In this document: piece by piece, positions 1 through 6,048 of the stretch | Numbering within the stretch: position 1 is the first letter of the stretch | Layout of the letters: every line of letters begins with the position of its first letter | Source of the DNA: Dehalococcoidia bacterium | GTDB taxonomy: Bacteria; Chloroflexota; Dehalococcoidia; JAUYDP01 | NCBI GenBank assembly: GCA_030691805.1 | Contig: JAUYDP010000083.1 | Span: 1-10,502, forward strand | Length of the DNA: 10,502 bases | Direction of reading: 5' to 3' | Notes under the pieces: generated by a model | The model's database searches: none | Told to the model about the DNA's origin: nothing | What the model saw: the letters and a program-made list of their open reading frames with translations, nothing else | Position numbers and translations under genes: made by a program

Positions 1-653
1 GAGCGGATAACGTGCTCATAGTAATTGCGCTGCCAAAGACGGCCGGGGAACGTTATCCAGCCCCGTGTTTTCACGCCAGCGATATACGCCACGGTAGTCA
101 GGGACTTGAACGCCTGCACTACCCTAGCCAAAGACGGCGGCTCCGCCATCCGTGTAGGGGCAGACCTGGTGTCTGCCCAGCCGGTTGCATCAGGGGCGAC
201 GTCAGGGCGGACACGAGGTTCGCTCCTACCGTTTGGGACGGCGTTCTCAGGGCGAACACCAGGTTCGCCGACACTCGCAGGGTCGGGGGAATTTTGTTCA
301 AACGTGCCTATCCGTGTAGGGGCAGACCTGGTGTCTGCCCAGCCGGTTGCATCAGGGGCCACGTCAGGGCGGACACGAGGTTCGCCCCTACCGGTGTCAG
401 TAAGGACTATGATGCCATGGACGTGGTTTGGCATTACGACAAATGAATCAAGTTGGATATCCGGGCAGCGTTTGGGCAGTTCCTCCCAGATCGATCGGAC
501 CATGGCCTGAACGGACTCTGGATCCAGGAGGGTCAGACTTTGTTGGGTACAGATGGTTATAAAATACACACCGGGTGCACTATAGTCGTAACCAGGCAAA
601 CGGATTGATCGCCGGTGGCGCTTATCTGGGCTGACATTACCGCCTGGGGTCAA
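1..653 (-). CDS. REP-associated tyrosine transposase (RAYT, Y1/HUH family), 3' end beyond window
   Basis: Reading the minus strand leftwards from 653 gives an uninterrupted frame of 217 codons that leaves the window at position 1. The N-terminal part has the RAYT signature RRSIRLPGYDYSAPGVYF, then FITICTQ, and FVVMPNHVHGII, whose HVH (residues 77-79, bases 425-417) is the HUH metal-binding motif. The C-terminal part has VVQAFKSLTTVAYI and GRLWQRNYYEHVIR (W207 to R217), also typical of the family. The catalytic tyrosine of E. coli-type RAYTs lies in a later helix, so it is probably off the window. RAYTs are single-strand transposases thought to mobilise REP palindromes. Unusually, residues 88-169 are made of repeat DNA (see the two repeat entries). 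The start is uncertain: a TTG at 653 with a weak AGGG 8 bases upstream is the best candidate, and no in-frame ATG lies between it and the conserved N-terminus. It lies 65 bp downstream of the dehalogenase-like gene on the same strand. Confidence 0.85.
   Translation of the reverse strand, partial: MTPGGNVSPDKRHRRSIRLPGYDYSAPGVYFITICTQQSLTLLDPESVQAMVRSIWEELPKRCPDIQLDSFVVMPNHVHGIIVLTDTGRGEPRVRPDVAPDATGWADTRSAPTRIGTFEQNSPDPASVGEPGVRPENAVPNGRSEPRVRPDVAPDATGWADTRSAPTRMAEPPSLARVVQAFKSLTTVAYIAGVKTRGWITFPGRLWQRNYYEHVIR
147..231 (-). repeat. 84-bp palindrome-containing repeat, copy 1, inside the RAYT coding frame
   Basis: Bases 148-231 match 310-393 with two differences (198 g/c and 224 t/c). The unit contains a perfect hairpin, GGGCAGAC / CTGGT / GTCTGCCC (158-178), and is bounded by near-inverted ends, gtagggg at 154-160 and ctcctac at 223-229. 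It is 28 codons long and is read in frame by the transposase as about residues 142-169, giving the peptide pieces GRSEPRVRPD and WADTRSAPTR. Elements of this look are REP-like dispersed palindromes. Confidence 0.85.
309..393 (-). repeat. 84-bp palindrome-containing repeat, copy 2, inside the RAYT coding frame
   Basis: Second copy of the repeat, offset from copy 1 by exactly 162 bp (54 codons). Its ends are perfect inverted repeats: gtagggg (316-322) and cccctac (385-391). The internal hairpin GGGCAGAC / CTGGT / GTCTGCCC lies at 320-340. It is read in the same frame as copy 1, as residues 88-115, with pieces GRGEPRVRPD and WADTRSAPTR. Between the copies a third, shorter palindrome, ggcgaac / accag / gttcgcc (251-269), is read as GEPGVRPE, so the intervening stretch is also repeat-derived. 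Confidence 0.85.
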
Positions 654-718
654 TATTGTAGCCCTGATTGGATTAAATTTCCTTCCATTATCAATCCTGA
701 ATCGCCAACGCTTATAAA

Positions 719-1693
719 CTATTTTCCGTATAACCAGTCATCGGCCTTCGTCAACAATGAACGCGCTGTGGTGCTTCGAACAGCGGCCTCCCTGGAGATC
801 CGGTGCAGGAGGGTGTCCGGCTTGTTCCAGGGGCAGTGACGGATGCACATCCCGCAGCCGAAGGACTTGGAGAAGGTCTCTACGCAGCGTTCCCCATCCA
901 CCTGCCACTTGCGCACGCTGCGCACCCAGGTCTTCTTCTCGGGAATAGCGCCGGTGGGACAATGGCGGGCGCACTTGCTGCACTTCTCGCAAAAGTCCTG
1001 GATTCCCAGGTCAACGGGCCGGTCTACCTCCAGGGGCAAATCGGTGGATACCGCGCCCAGCCGGATTCGGGGGCCGTACTTCTTGGTGATCAACAGGCCC
1101 ATCTTGGACAGCTCGCCCAGTCCGGCGTCCACGGCACAGGGGATAAGCAGAAGGTCTCCGGCGCGGACGTGATGCGCCCTGGCTGAGTAGCCCATACCCC
1201 GAATATGGGCGGCCAGGTGGACCACCATCTCCGCCAGGTCGTTATAGGCCCGCCAGAACTCAGTGTACGATTTACGGCTGGGGGCGGTCTTCATGATGCC
1301 ATGTTCCATGGGCAAACCAAGGGAGATGACGTGGGTGTGAGGCAGGTCGTTTTCCAGATAGAGGTATGACTCCTGGAGACGGCTAACGCCCACCAGGTCC
1401 GCCCCCAGGTAGCGGGCCAAGCCCTTGATCTCCCCGGTCAGGGTTGGTGAGTCTTTAACCGGCTCTCTGGTCGGGTTTACCGGCCCGTCCACCAACTCCG
1501 CCCGCATGATACAAAGTCGCACGAAAGAGGAGGATAGCGGGGTGGTGTTCTTCTGGTAAAGGGCCTCCCGCTCCGGACCCAGACGCTTGACGCGCTCGGT
1601 GGGGCTCAGATAGGGGATGCGCTGGGCCTTGCCCTCCTGCCTGTCCCGCCCCTCTAGCCTCTCTCGTACCTCTCGGGCCATATCATATCTCAT
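719..1693 (-). CDS. Reductive-dehalogenase-like corrinoid/iron-sulfur protein
   Basis: A protein of 324 residues with the C-terminal architecture of reductive dehalogenases. It has AGLGELSKMGLLITKKYG and RIRLGAVSTDLPL, matching the conserved block before the clusters, then two 4Fe-4S motifs: C235-x2-C238-x2-C241-x3-C245-P and C270-x9-C280-x2-C283-x3-C287-P. The second motif, with its distant first cysteine, fits RdhA better than epoxyqueuosine reductase QueG, a related corrinoid enzyme. Respiratory RdhA enzymes are about 450-550 residues long with a Tat signal (RRxFxK) and an RdhB membrane anchor; here there is no Tat motif, no visible rdhB, and the protein is short, so it is probably cytoplasmic. 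The substrate is unknown. The start at 1693 is chosen because GAGAG stands just upstream of that ATG; an ATG at 1774, abutting the upstream gene's stop, would add 27 residues but has no ribosome-binding site. It probably forms an operon with the two minus-strand genes upstream. Confidence 0.8.
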   Translation of the reverse strand: MRYDMAREVRERLEGRDRQEGKAQRIPYLSPTERVKRLGPEREALYQKNTTPLSSSFVRLCIMRAELVDGPVNPTREPVKDSPTLTGEIKGLARYLGADLVGVSRLQESYLYLENDLPHTHVISLGLPMEHGIMKTAPSRKSYTEFWRAYNDLAEMVVHLAAHIRGMGYSARAHHVRAGDLLLIPCAVDAGLGELSKMGLLITKKYGPRIRLGAVSTDLPLEVDRPVDLGIQDFCEKCSKCARHCPTGAIPEKKTWVRSVRKWQVDGERCVETFSKSFGCGMCIRHCPWNKPDTLLHRISREAAVRSTTARSLLTKADDWLYGK

Positions 1694-1774
1694 AGGTTCT
1701 CTCAATGCCTGAACACAGCGACGGTGCTGGGCGCGTAGCGACCCCTTGACCGGACGCGACCCGCCCTGGGGCAT

Positions 1775-2116
1775 CTACCGAAATCTGAATAGGTACTTTG
1801 TCTCGGTCATTGTAATCTCAAAGCCTTTGCCGAGCCCCACCGCTAGCTTTATCCCACTTCGAGAGGCATCTTTCCAGCGCACTATGACGAAGTCGTCACG
1901 CTTTTCCTTTGCCAATTGGTACTGTTTCTTTTCAAGCCAGCGGCCTGCTGCGGAAGGATTGCCCCCCTTGAATTCGATATACTTCCTGAGTCCAGAGGCG
2001 TTCTCCAAGACCATGTTACAACCGGGCGCCCTTTCCCAAAACAGTTCCTTGTAGCCGGGGAAAAGCTGCCCGACCTCTGTCCTAAAGGCTTGATAGAGCC
2101 CAACGTCTTCAACCAC
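1775..2116 (-). CDS. Hypothetical protein, 113 residues, possible nuclease-like fold
   Basis: Not recognised with confidence. It starts at a GTG (2116) preceded by AGGGGGTAGGA, a reasonable ribosome-binding site, and ends one base before the longest possible frame of the next gene. It lies 54 bp after the UbiD stop on the same strand. The middle reads KYIEFKGGNP (E48, K50), followed by KKQYQLAKEKRDDFVIVRW. The pattern of a beta strand ending in E-x-K, then a helix with a glutamine, then a hydrophobic strand resembles small PD-(D/E)xK or DUF3883-type domains, but the upstream acidic residue of that fold is not clear (E38 is a candidate). No signal peptide or membrane segment is seen. The protein is basic and soluble-looking. 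The codon use and compact spacing argue that it is a real gene; the fold suggestion is tentative. Confidence 0.6.
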   Translation of the reverse strand: MVEDVGLYQAFRTEVGQLFPGYKELFWERAPGCNMVLENASGLRKYIEFKGGNPSAAGRWLEKKQYQLAKEKRDDFVIVRWKDASRSGIKLAVGLGKGFEITMTETKYLFRFR

Positions 2117-2133
2117 TTTTCCTACCCCCTTGC

Positions 2134-2161
2134 CTGACGGCTGATAGCTGATAGCTGACAG
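2134..2161. repeat. Heptamer tandem repeat, four copies
   Basis: Four consecutive 7-mers, CTGACGG, CTGATAG, CTGATAG and CTGACAG, fill most of the 54-bp gap between the UbiD gene and the 113-residue gene. A further CTA follows. It is a simple intergenic tandem repeat with no visible coding or regulatory role. Confidence 0.8.
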
Positions 2162-2170
2162 CTACCAGAG

Positions 2171-3595
2171 CTACATCCTCTCCGTTGCGATGCGGGCCAG
2201 GCGCTCCTGGGGGATGAAGTCCTCCACCTGGACCTCTTCCCAGATGCTTTCATCTATCTTGTTGCGCTCGGCGTAGCCTTCCCCGGCGGGCTTGGTACAG
2301 TCTATGCCTCCCTTGGCCGTCAGCGCCCCAGTTACAGAGGGGTCTAACTCGGAGCCGCGCAGGTCAGCACAGACGATAACGTCCTTGTGCCACTGGGAAC
2401 GGGTGGCCACTCCCAGGAGAACATCTCTTTCGTCAAAAATGTCTATATCCGAGTCGAAGGTGAAGATGTGCTTGATGCGGTAATCCAGGCCCAGGGCGGT
2501 GAGTATGGCCTCACGAGCCTCGCCCGGCCGGGGGTTGTGGAACTGAAGGTAGACGTGGAAGCGGCAGGTCCCGGAGAGCGGCAGGTAAACAGCCTGGAGG
2601 TTAGGGCAGCGCTGTTTGACCGCCTCGTAGACCACCCCTTCCAGGGCGAAGCCTCCCATGACCTGATTATCGGCATGGCCCACCAGTATATCGTGCCAGT
2701 AGGCGTCCTTGCGGTGGGTGATGGCCGTGACCTCTAATTGGGGATTAGGGATCTGGGGGCCGATGTTGCCCGTATATTCGCCGAAGGGGCCTTCGGGATA
2801 GCGGCCTTTAGTCCTGAGAATGCCCTCCACGATAACCTCCGCATCCGCAGGAACCAGGAAGTCCTCGCCCAACGTTTCGGACGGCGTAAGGCGTAGAGGC
2901 TCTCCCAACAGTCCCCCCATGGCCTCGAAGTGGCTCTCGGGAAAGCCCAGGCGGGTCTGGGCGGCCAGACACGCCACCGGGTGGTGTCCTACCCAGTAGG
3001 CCACCCGCATATCCTGCCCGGCGGCCTCGATCTTGTCAAATGTGGAACGGGCGTGGCTAAAGGGGGTCAGGTAACAACGGATCCGGTCCTTTTCCACCAT
3101 CCAGCCCCGGTGAAGAGCCGAGTTGTCTATTCCTGAATCCGGATCGTATGTGGTGAAAAAGCCTGCAGTGAAATAAGGACCGGGGTCCATGTAATGATGC
3201 ACCAGGGCAGGGAACTGGTGAAGGTCTATCTCAGGGCCTTTCTTCACCACCTCCTTTACTGGGGCCTGGCTTCCGGCTATGGTTACCGGCGGCCGCTTCT
3301 CCTGCCTTGCCTGCCGGTAATAGTCTATGCCCACGTCCTGATAGGTGGAGCCCATAGCCTGGGCACAGCGGGTCCTGCTGGCCAGCAGATTGGTCACTAG
3401 CCGGAAGGGCGACCGGCGTCCGCTTATGGTGCGCACGTTGTGGAAGACCAGGACCGGGTATTTTTGCAGGGCTTCCAGCTTCATGGCCAGGGCGGTTATC
3501 TCCTGGATGCAGCCGATCTCCTTCTCCACGTGGATAACCTGGTCGGACTGGGACTTTTCGTACTCGGCAAGATAGCTTCTAAGGTCTTTGGGCAA
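2171..3595 (-). CDS. UbiD-family (prenyl-FMN-dependent) decarboxylase
   Basis: A protein of 474 residues, the usual UbiD length. UbiD enzymes use prenylated FMN and a metal to remove, or in reverse add, a carboxyl group on aromatic or unsaturated acids. The catalytic triad known from the family is visible as R163 (LHRGW), E268 and E273 (EGPFGEYTG); the 105- and 5-residue spacings match those of the fungal ferulate decarboxylase. Further along are DSDIDIFDERDV and GVATRSQW, the conserved C-terminal block. The start is TTG at 3595: the sequence AGGAGG lies six bases upstream, giving an N-terminus LPKDLRSYLAEYEK, which is where family members begin. Longer readings start inside the promoter. No ubiX gene (prenyl-FMN synthase) is in the window. 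It heads a minus-strand cluster with the 113-residue and dehalogenase-like genes and is divergent from argS. The substrate cannot be told from sequence. Confidence 0.93.
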   Translation of the reverse strand: MPKDLRSYLAEYEKSQSDQVIHVEKEIGCIQEITALAMKLEALQKYPVLVFHNVRTISGRRSPFRLVTNLLASRTRCAQAMGSTYQDVGIDYYRQARQEKRPPVTIAGSQAPVKEVVKKGPEIDLHQFPALVHHYMDPGPYFTAGFFTTYDPDSGIDNSALHRGWMVEKDRIRCYLTPFSHARSTFDKIEAAGQDMRVAYWVGHHPVACLAAQTRLGFPESHFEAMGGLLGEPLRLTPSETLGEDFLVPADAEVIVEGILRTKGRYPEGPFGEYTGNIGPQIPNPQLEVTAITHRKDAYWHDILVGHADNQVMGGFALEGVVYEAVKQRCPNLQAVYLPLSGTCRFHVYLQFHNPRPGEAREAILTALGLDYRIKHIFTFDSDIDIFDERDVLLGVATRSQWHKDVIVCADLRGSELDPSVTGALTAKGGIDCTKPAGEGYAERNKIDESIWEEVQVEDFIPQERLARIATERM

Positions 3596-3631
3596 AGTGG
3601 TCCTCCTGCGGGTGGGATTGAATATACAGGT

Positions 3632-3661
3632 ACTATATTTTTTCGTTATCACCTTTGTCAA
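3632..3661 (-). promoter_or_regulatory. Sigma-70-type promoter for the UbiD gene
   Basis: On the minus strand, a perfect -35 box TTGACA (3661-3656) is followed by an 18-base spacer and TATAGT (3637-3632), one base from the TATAAT consensus. Transcription would begin near 3625, leaving a leader of about 30 bases before the TTG start at 3595. The AGGAGG ribosome-binding site is at 3607-3602. Confidence 0.7.
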
Positions 3662-3767
3662 GGAACGAGGTTGCTTTCCCTTTGCCTCCGAGTGCCCTTT
3701 GTATTAAACTCAAGTATGTCCTTTCGGCTATTTTGACTTTTTCCGATGGGCAACGAACGGAGTTGAT

Positions 3768-5435
3768 ATGATAAAGCACGACCTCACGGTCCTGCTCGCC
3801 GAGGCCGCCAGGCGCGCCCAGGCCCAGGGCAAGCTGCCGCACACGGCGCTGCCGGAAGTTCTGTTGGAGCACCCACCCAGGTCGGAGCATGGGGACTACG
3901 CCAGCAGCCTGCCCCTGAAGCTCAGCCGGGCCGCCCGAATGAATCCCATGGCCATCGCCGAGGCCATCGCCTCGTGCCTTCCTCCAACGGACTTTCTTGC
4001 CAGGGCCGAAGCCGCTCCTCCCGGCTTCATCAACCTTAACCTGAAGGACCAATGGCTGGCAAAGCAGGTGGAGGATATCCTGGACCAGGGCGATAACTAC
4101 GGCTCAATCTCCCTGGGACATGGCGAGAGGGTTCAGGTGGAATTTGTCAGCGTCAATCCTACCGGCCCTCTGCACGTCGGCCACGGCCGGGGGGCCGTTC
4201 TTGGCAGCACGCTGGCCAGGGTACTGGGCATCGCCGGATACGAAGTCCAGAAGGAATACTATCTAAACGATGCCGGAAACCAGATAGACTCCTTTTATCG
4301 CACCCTCTACTCCCGCTATTGTCAGGCTTTGGGGCAGAAAATGGAGGTGCCCGCTGACGGTTATGTCGGCGCGTACATGGTGGACCTTGCTCGGGAAATC
4401 GTGGCCGAAGTGGCAGACCGCTTCCTCTCTTTGCCACAGGTGGAGGCTACCCAGGAATTGGGCCAAATGGGTCTGAAGAGGATTGTTGACGCCATCAGGG
4501 AAGACCTGGAACGCCTGGGGGTTACCTTTGACCAGTGGTTCAGCGAGAATAGCCTCTACGAGACCGGGCAGTTTAAGGAGTCTCTGGGCATTCTGCGGGA
4601 GAAGGGCTTTGTCGAAGAAAGGGATGGGGCTATCTGGTTCACTTCGACCGCGTTGGGAGAGGACAAGGATAATGTCATCATCCGCAGTAACGGGTCACCT
4701 ACCTACTTCGCTTCAGATATCGCCTACCACTCCAACAAGTTCATCAGCCGCGGCTTCCAGCGGGTGATCAATATATGGGGCGCCGATCATATGGGCCACG
4801 TGTCTCGTATGAAGGCGGTAGTAGGCGCCCTGGGGGTGGACCCGGAGAGGCTCCGGGTGATTCTCGTCCAGATGGTCGCATTGCGCCGGGGCAAGGCAGT
4901 GATAAAGGTCTCCAAGCGCACGGGAGAGATGATAACCCTCCGGGAATTGATGGACGAGGTGGGCGTGGACGCCTGCCGTTTCTTCTTCCTGGCCAGGTCG
5001 GCGGATAGCCAGATGGACTTCGACCTGGCCCTGGCCAAGCGTCACTCCGCCGAGAACCCCGTTTACTACGTGCAGTATGCCCATGCGCGCATTGCCAGCA
5101 TCCTGACCCTGGCCCGGGAGCGTAGCCTGGACTGCGAGCAGGGAGACGTTTCCCTCCTGAACCATCCAGCGGAGATGGCGTTGGTCCGAAAGATGCTTCT
5201 GCTGCCGGAACTGGTGGAGACGGCGGCCCTGACCCTGGAGCCTCATCATCTAACCTATTATGCCCAGGACCTGGCAACTACCTTTCATGCCTTTTACAAA
5301 CAGTGCCGGGTAGTCTCCCGGTACCCCAGGGACCTTCCTCTCAGCCAGGCCCGCCTCAAGCTGGTCGCCGCCGCCAAGGTCGCGCTGGCCAACACCCTCA
5401 AGCTCATGGGCATGACCTCGCCGGAGCGGATGTAA
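3768..5435 (+). CDS. argS: Arginyl-tRNA synthetase
   Basis: A complete class I arginyl-tRNA synthetase of 555 residues, normal for bacteria; it charges tRNA-Arg with arginine in the cytoplasm. The N-terminal additional domain (about residues 1-95) has the typical HPPRSEHGDYASSLPLKL segment. The catalytic core has VEFVSVNPTGPLHVGHGRG, with the HIGH-type motif HVGH at 136-139, and NDAGNQID. The second class I signature appears as KVSKRTGE at 380-387, in place of KMSKS, a common form in ArgRS. The DALR anticodon-binding domain ends with ARLKLVAAAKVALAN and LMGMTSPERM. The ATG at 3768 has GGAG five bases upstream. It is transcribed away from the UbiD gene across a 172-bp gap; I see no convincing promoter or T-box leader for it. 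A GC-rich palindrome begins 14 bp after the stop and could aid termination, though no T tract follows. Confidence 0.98.
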   Translation: MIKHDLTVLLAEAARRAQAQGKLPHTALPEVLLEHPPRSEHGDYASSLPLKLSRAARMNPMAIAEAIASCLPPTDFLARAEAAPPGFINLNLKDQWLAKQVEDILDQGDNYGSISLGHGERVQVEFVSVNPTGPLHVGHGRGAVLGSTLARVLGIAGYEVQKEYYLNDAGNQIDSFYRTLYSRYCQALGQKMEVPADGYVGAYMVDLAREIVAEVADRFLSLPQVEATQELGQMGLKRIVDAIREDLERLGVTFDQWFSENSLYETGQFKESLGILREKGFVEERDGAIWFTSTALGEDKDNVIIRSNGSPTYFASDIAYHSNKFISRGFQRVINIWGADHMGHVSRMKAVVGALGVDPERLRVILVQMVALRRGKAVIKVSKRTGEMITLRELMDEVGVDACRFFFLARSADSQMDFDLALAKRHSAENPVYYVQYAHARIASILTLARERSLDCEQGDVSLLNHPAEMALVRKMLLLPELVETAALTLEPHHLTYYAQDLATTFHAFYKQCRVVSRYPRDLPLSQARLKLVAAAKVALANTLKLMGMTSPERM

Positions 5436-5448
5436 CGCCAACTCTTCT

Positions 5449-5475
5449 TGTAGAGACGTCCCGGTGAGGCGTCTC
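5449..5475 (+). repeat. 27-bp palindromic repeat, copy 1
   Basis: First of four related palindromes between argS and the DUF1858 gene. The core pairs gagacg with cgtctc; this copy carries two differences from copies 2 and 3 (tccc and gagg in place of cccc and gggg). It begins 13 bp after the argS stop and may act as an mRNA stem, but lacks a T tract. Confidence 0.8.
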
Positions 5476-5578
5476 CGCGGGCTGGTACGGGAAACGGGCT
5501 ATGGCGCCAGGTAGGGGCGTGTTAGGCCGTCTGGCTGAGACTCGGTACCGCCAAAAAATCCTTGGCCCAATTCCATCA

Positions 5579-5605
5579 TGTAGAGACGCCCCGGTGGGGC
5601 GTCTC
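5579..5605 (+). repeat. 27-bp palindromic repeat, copy 2
   Basis: The stem is GAGACGCCCC / GGTG-centred / GGGGCGTCTC, preceded by TGTA. It is identical to copy 3. The 130 bp from copy 1 to here, and the 133 bp from here to copy 3, are themselves degenerate copies of each other. Confidence 0.85.
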
Positions 5606-5711
5606 ATCGGGCTGGTCTGCAAGGTGGGGAACGAGCTCGGAGGCGTATGGCTTTTAGCAGCTCTGACTGAGACCCGTTTTTGCCAAAGCAATTCTCGAAC
5701 CAAATCCATGT

Positions 5712-5738
5712 TGTAGAGACGCCCCGGTGGGGCGTCTC
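5712..5738 (+). repeat. 27-bp palindromic repeat, copy 3
   Basis: Identical to copy 2 across all 27 bases. The sequence after it no longer resembles the ~130-bp unit, so the tandem array ends here. Confidence 0.85.
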
Positions 5739-5901
5739 ACGGTCTTTTGTCAGACCGGCTGGAATGAGGCAGAAGACACCCTCTGGCGTACCACCGGATT
5801 CGTACCCGACACGGCTTGCGGCGCAAGAGACGGTTCCCGTTAGAAGTTATCAGTAAGGCCCGATTTCGCAAGAACAATCCTTGAGCTTAACCTGCTGCAT
5901 G

Positions 5902-5928
5902 GAGACGCCCCACCGGGGCGTCTCTACA
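5902..5928 (-). repeat. 27-bp palindromic repeat, copy 4, inverted
   Basis: The exact reverse complement of copies 2 and 3, with the TGTA flank now on the right, so it is in the opposite orientation. It lies 93 bp before the ATG at 6022 and 120 bp before the preferred start of the DUF1858-like gene. Confidence 0.85.
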
Positions 5929-6048
5929 TTTGGAGGACTGGCAGGGGGCCAAGTGTGACAAAAGCCGCTGAAAAATATAGCGGGCAAGATATTATGGAGG
6001 TTAGACAAGTCTGAGGGCGGAATGCCCAAGAAGGGAAGGAGTATTAGA

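Larger units (their letters stand above)
5436..6048. other. Repeat-rich intergenic region without a convincing gene
   Basis: About 600 bp between argS and the DUF1858-like gene. It holds four palindromes. The first two palindrome-plus-spacer units (5449-5578 and 5579-5711) are degenerate direct repeats: both have cgggctggt just after the palindrome, and both end with ctgagac, a gccaaa stretch, ccaa and tccat before the next palindrome. Open frames on the minus strand here translate the palindromes and have no family resemblance. For the downstream gene, TATTAT at 5990-5995 is a possible -10 box without a good -35 box. Confidence 0.7.

Noticed and set aside
12..510. Two plus-strand open frames at the left edge, rich in CRGRPGVCPAG and VGADLVSAQPVASG pieces
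   Set aside because: They are antisense to the RAYT gene, and the repeated peptides are just the palindromic repeat read on the other strand.
719..1693. Epoxyqueuosine reductase (QueG)
   Set aside because: The second cluster motif with a cysteine ten residues before CGMC, and the GLGELSKMGLLI/RIRLGAVSTDLPL block, fit RdhA-like proteins better; there is no clear QueG N-terminal signature.
3596..3661. 22-residue N-terminal extension of the UbiD protein
   Set aside because: Its first codon is the TTGA of a perfect -35 box, and a perfect AGGAGG precedes the TTG at 3595.
4713..5277. Long minus-strand frames inside argS
   Set aside because: Shadows of the GC-rich argS coding sequence; no family features, while argS is unambiguous there.
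5404..5709. Minus-strand open frame of 101 residues
   Set aside because: It overlaps the end of argS and mostly translates the palindromic repeats; no domain is recognisable.
5449..5928. CRISPR array
   Set aside because: Only four palindromic units, one of them inverted; spacers are over 100 bp and two of them resemble each other rather than being unique.
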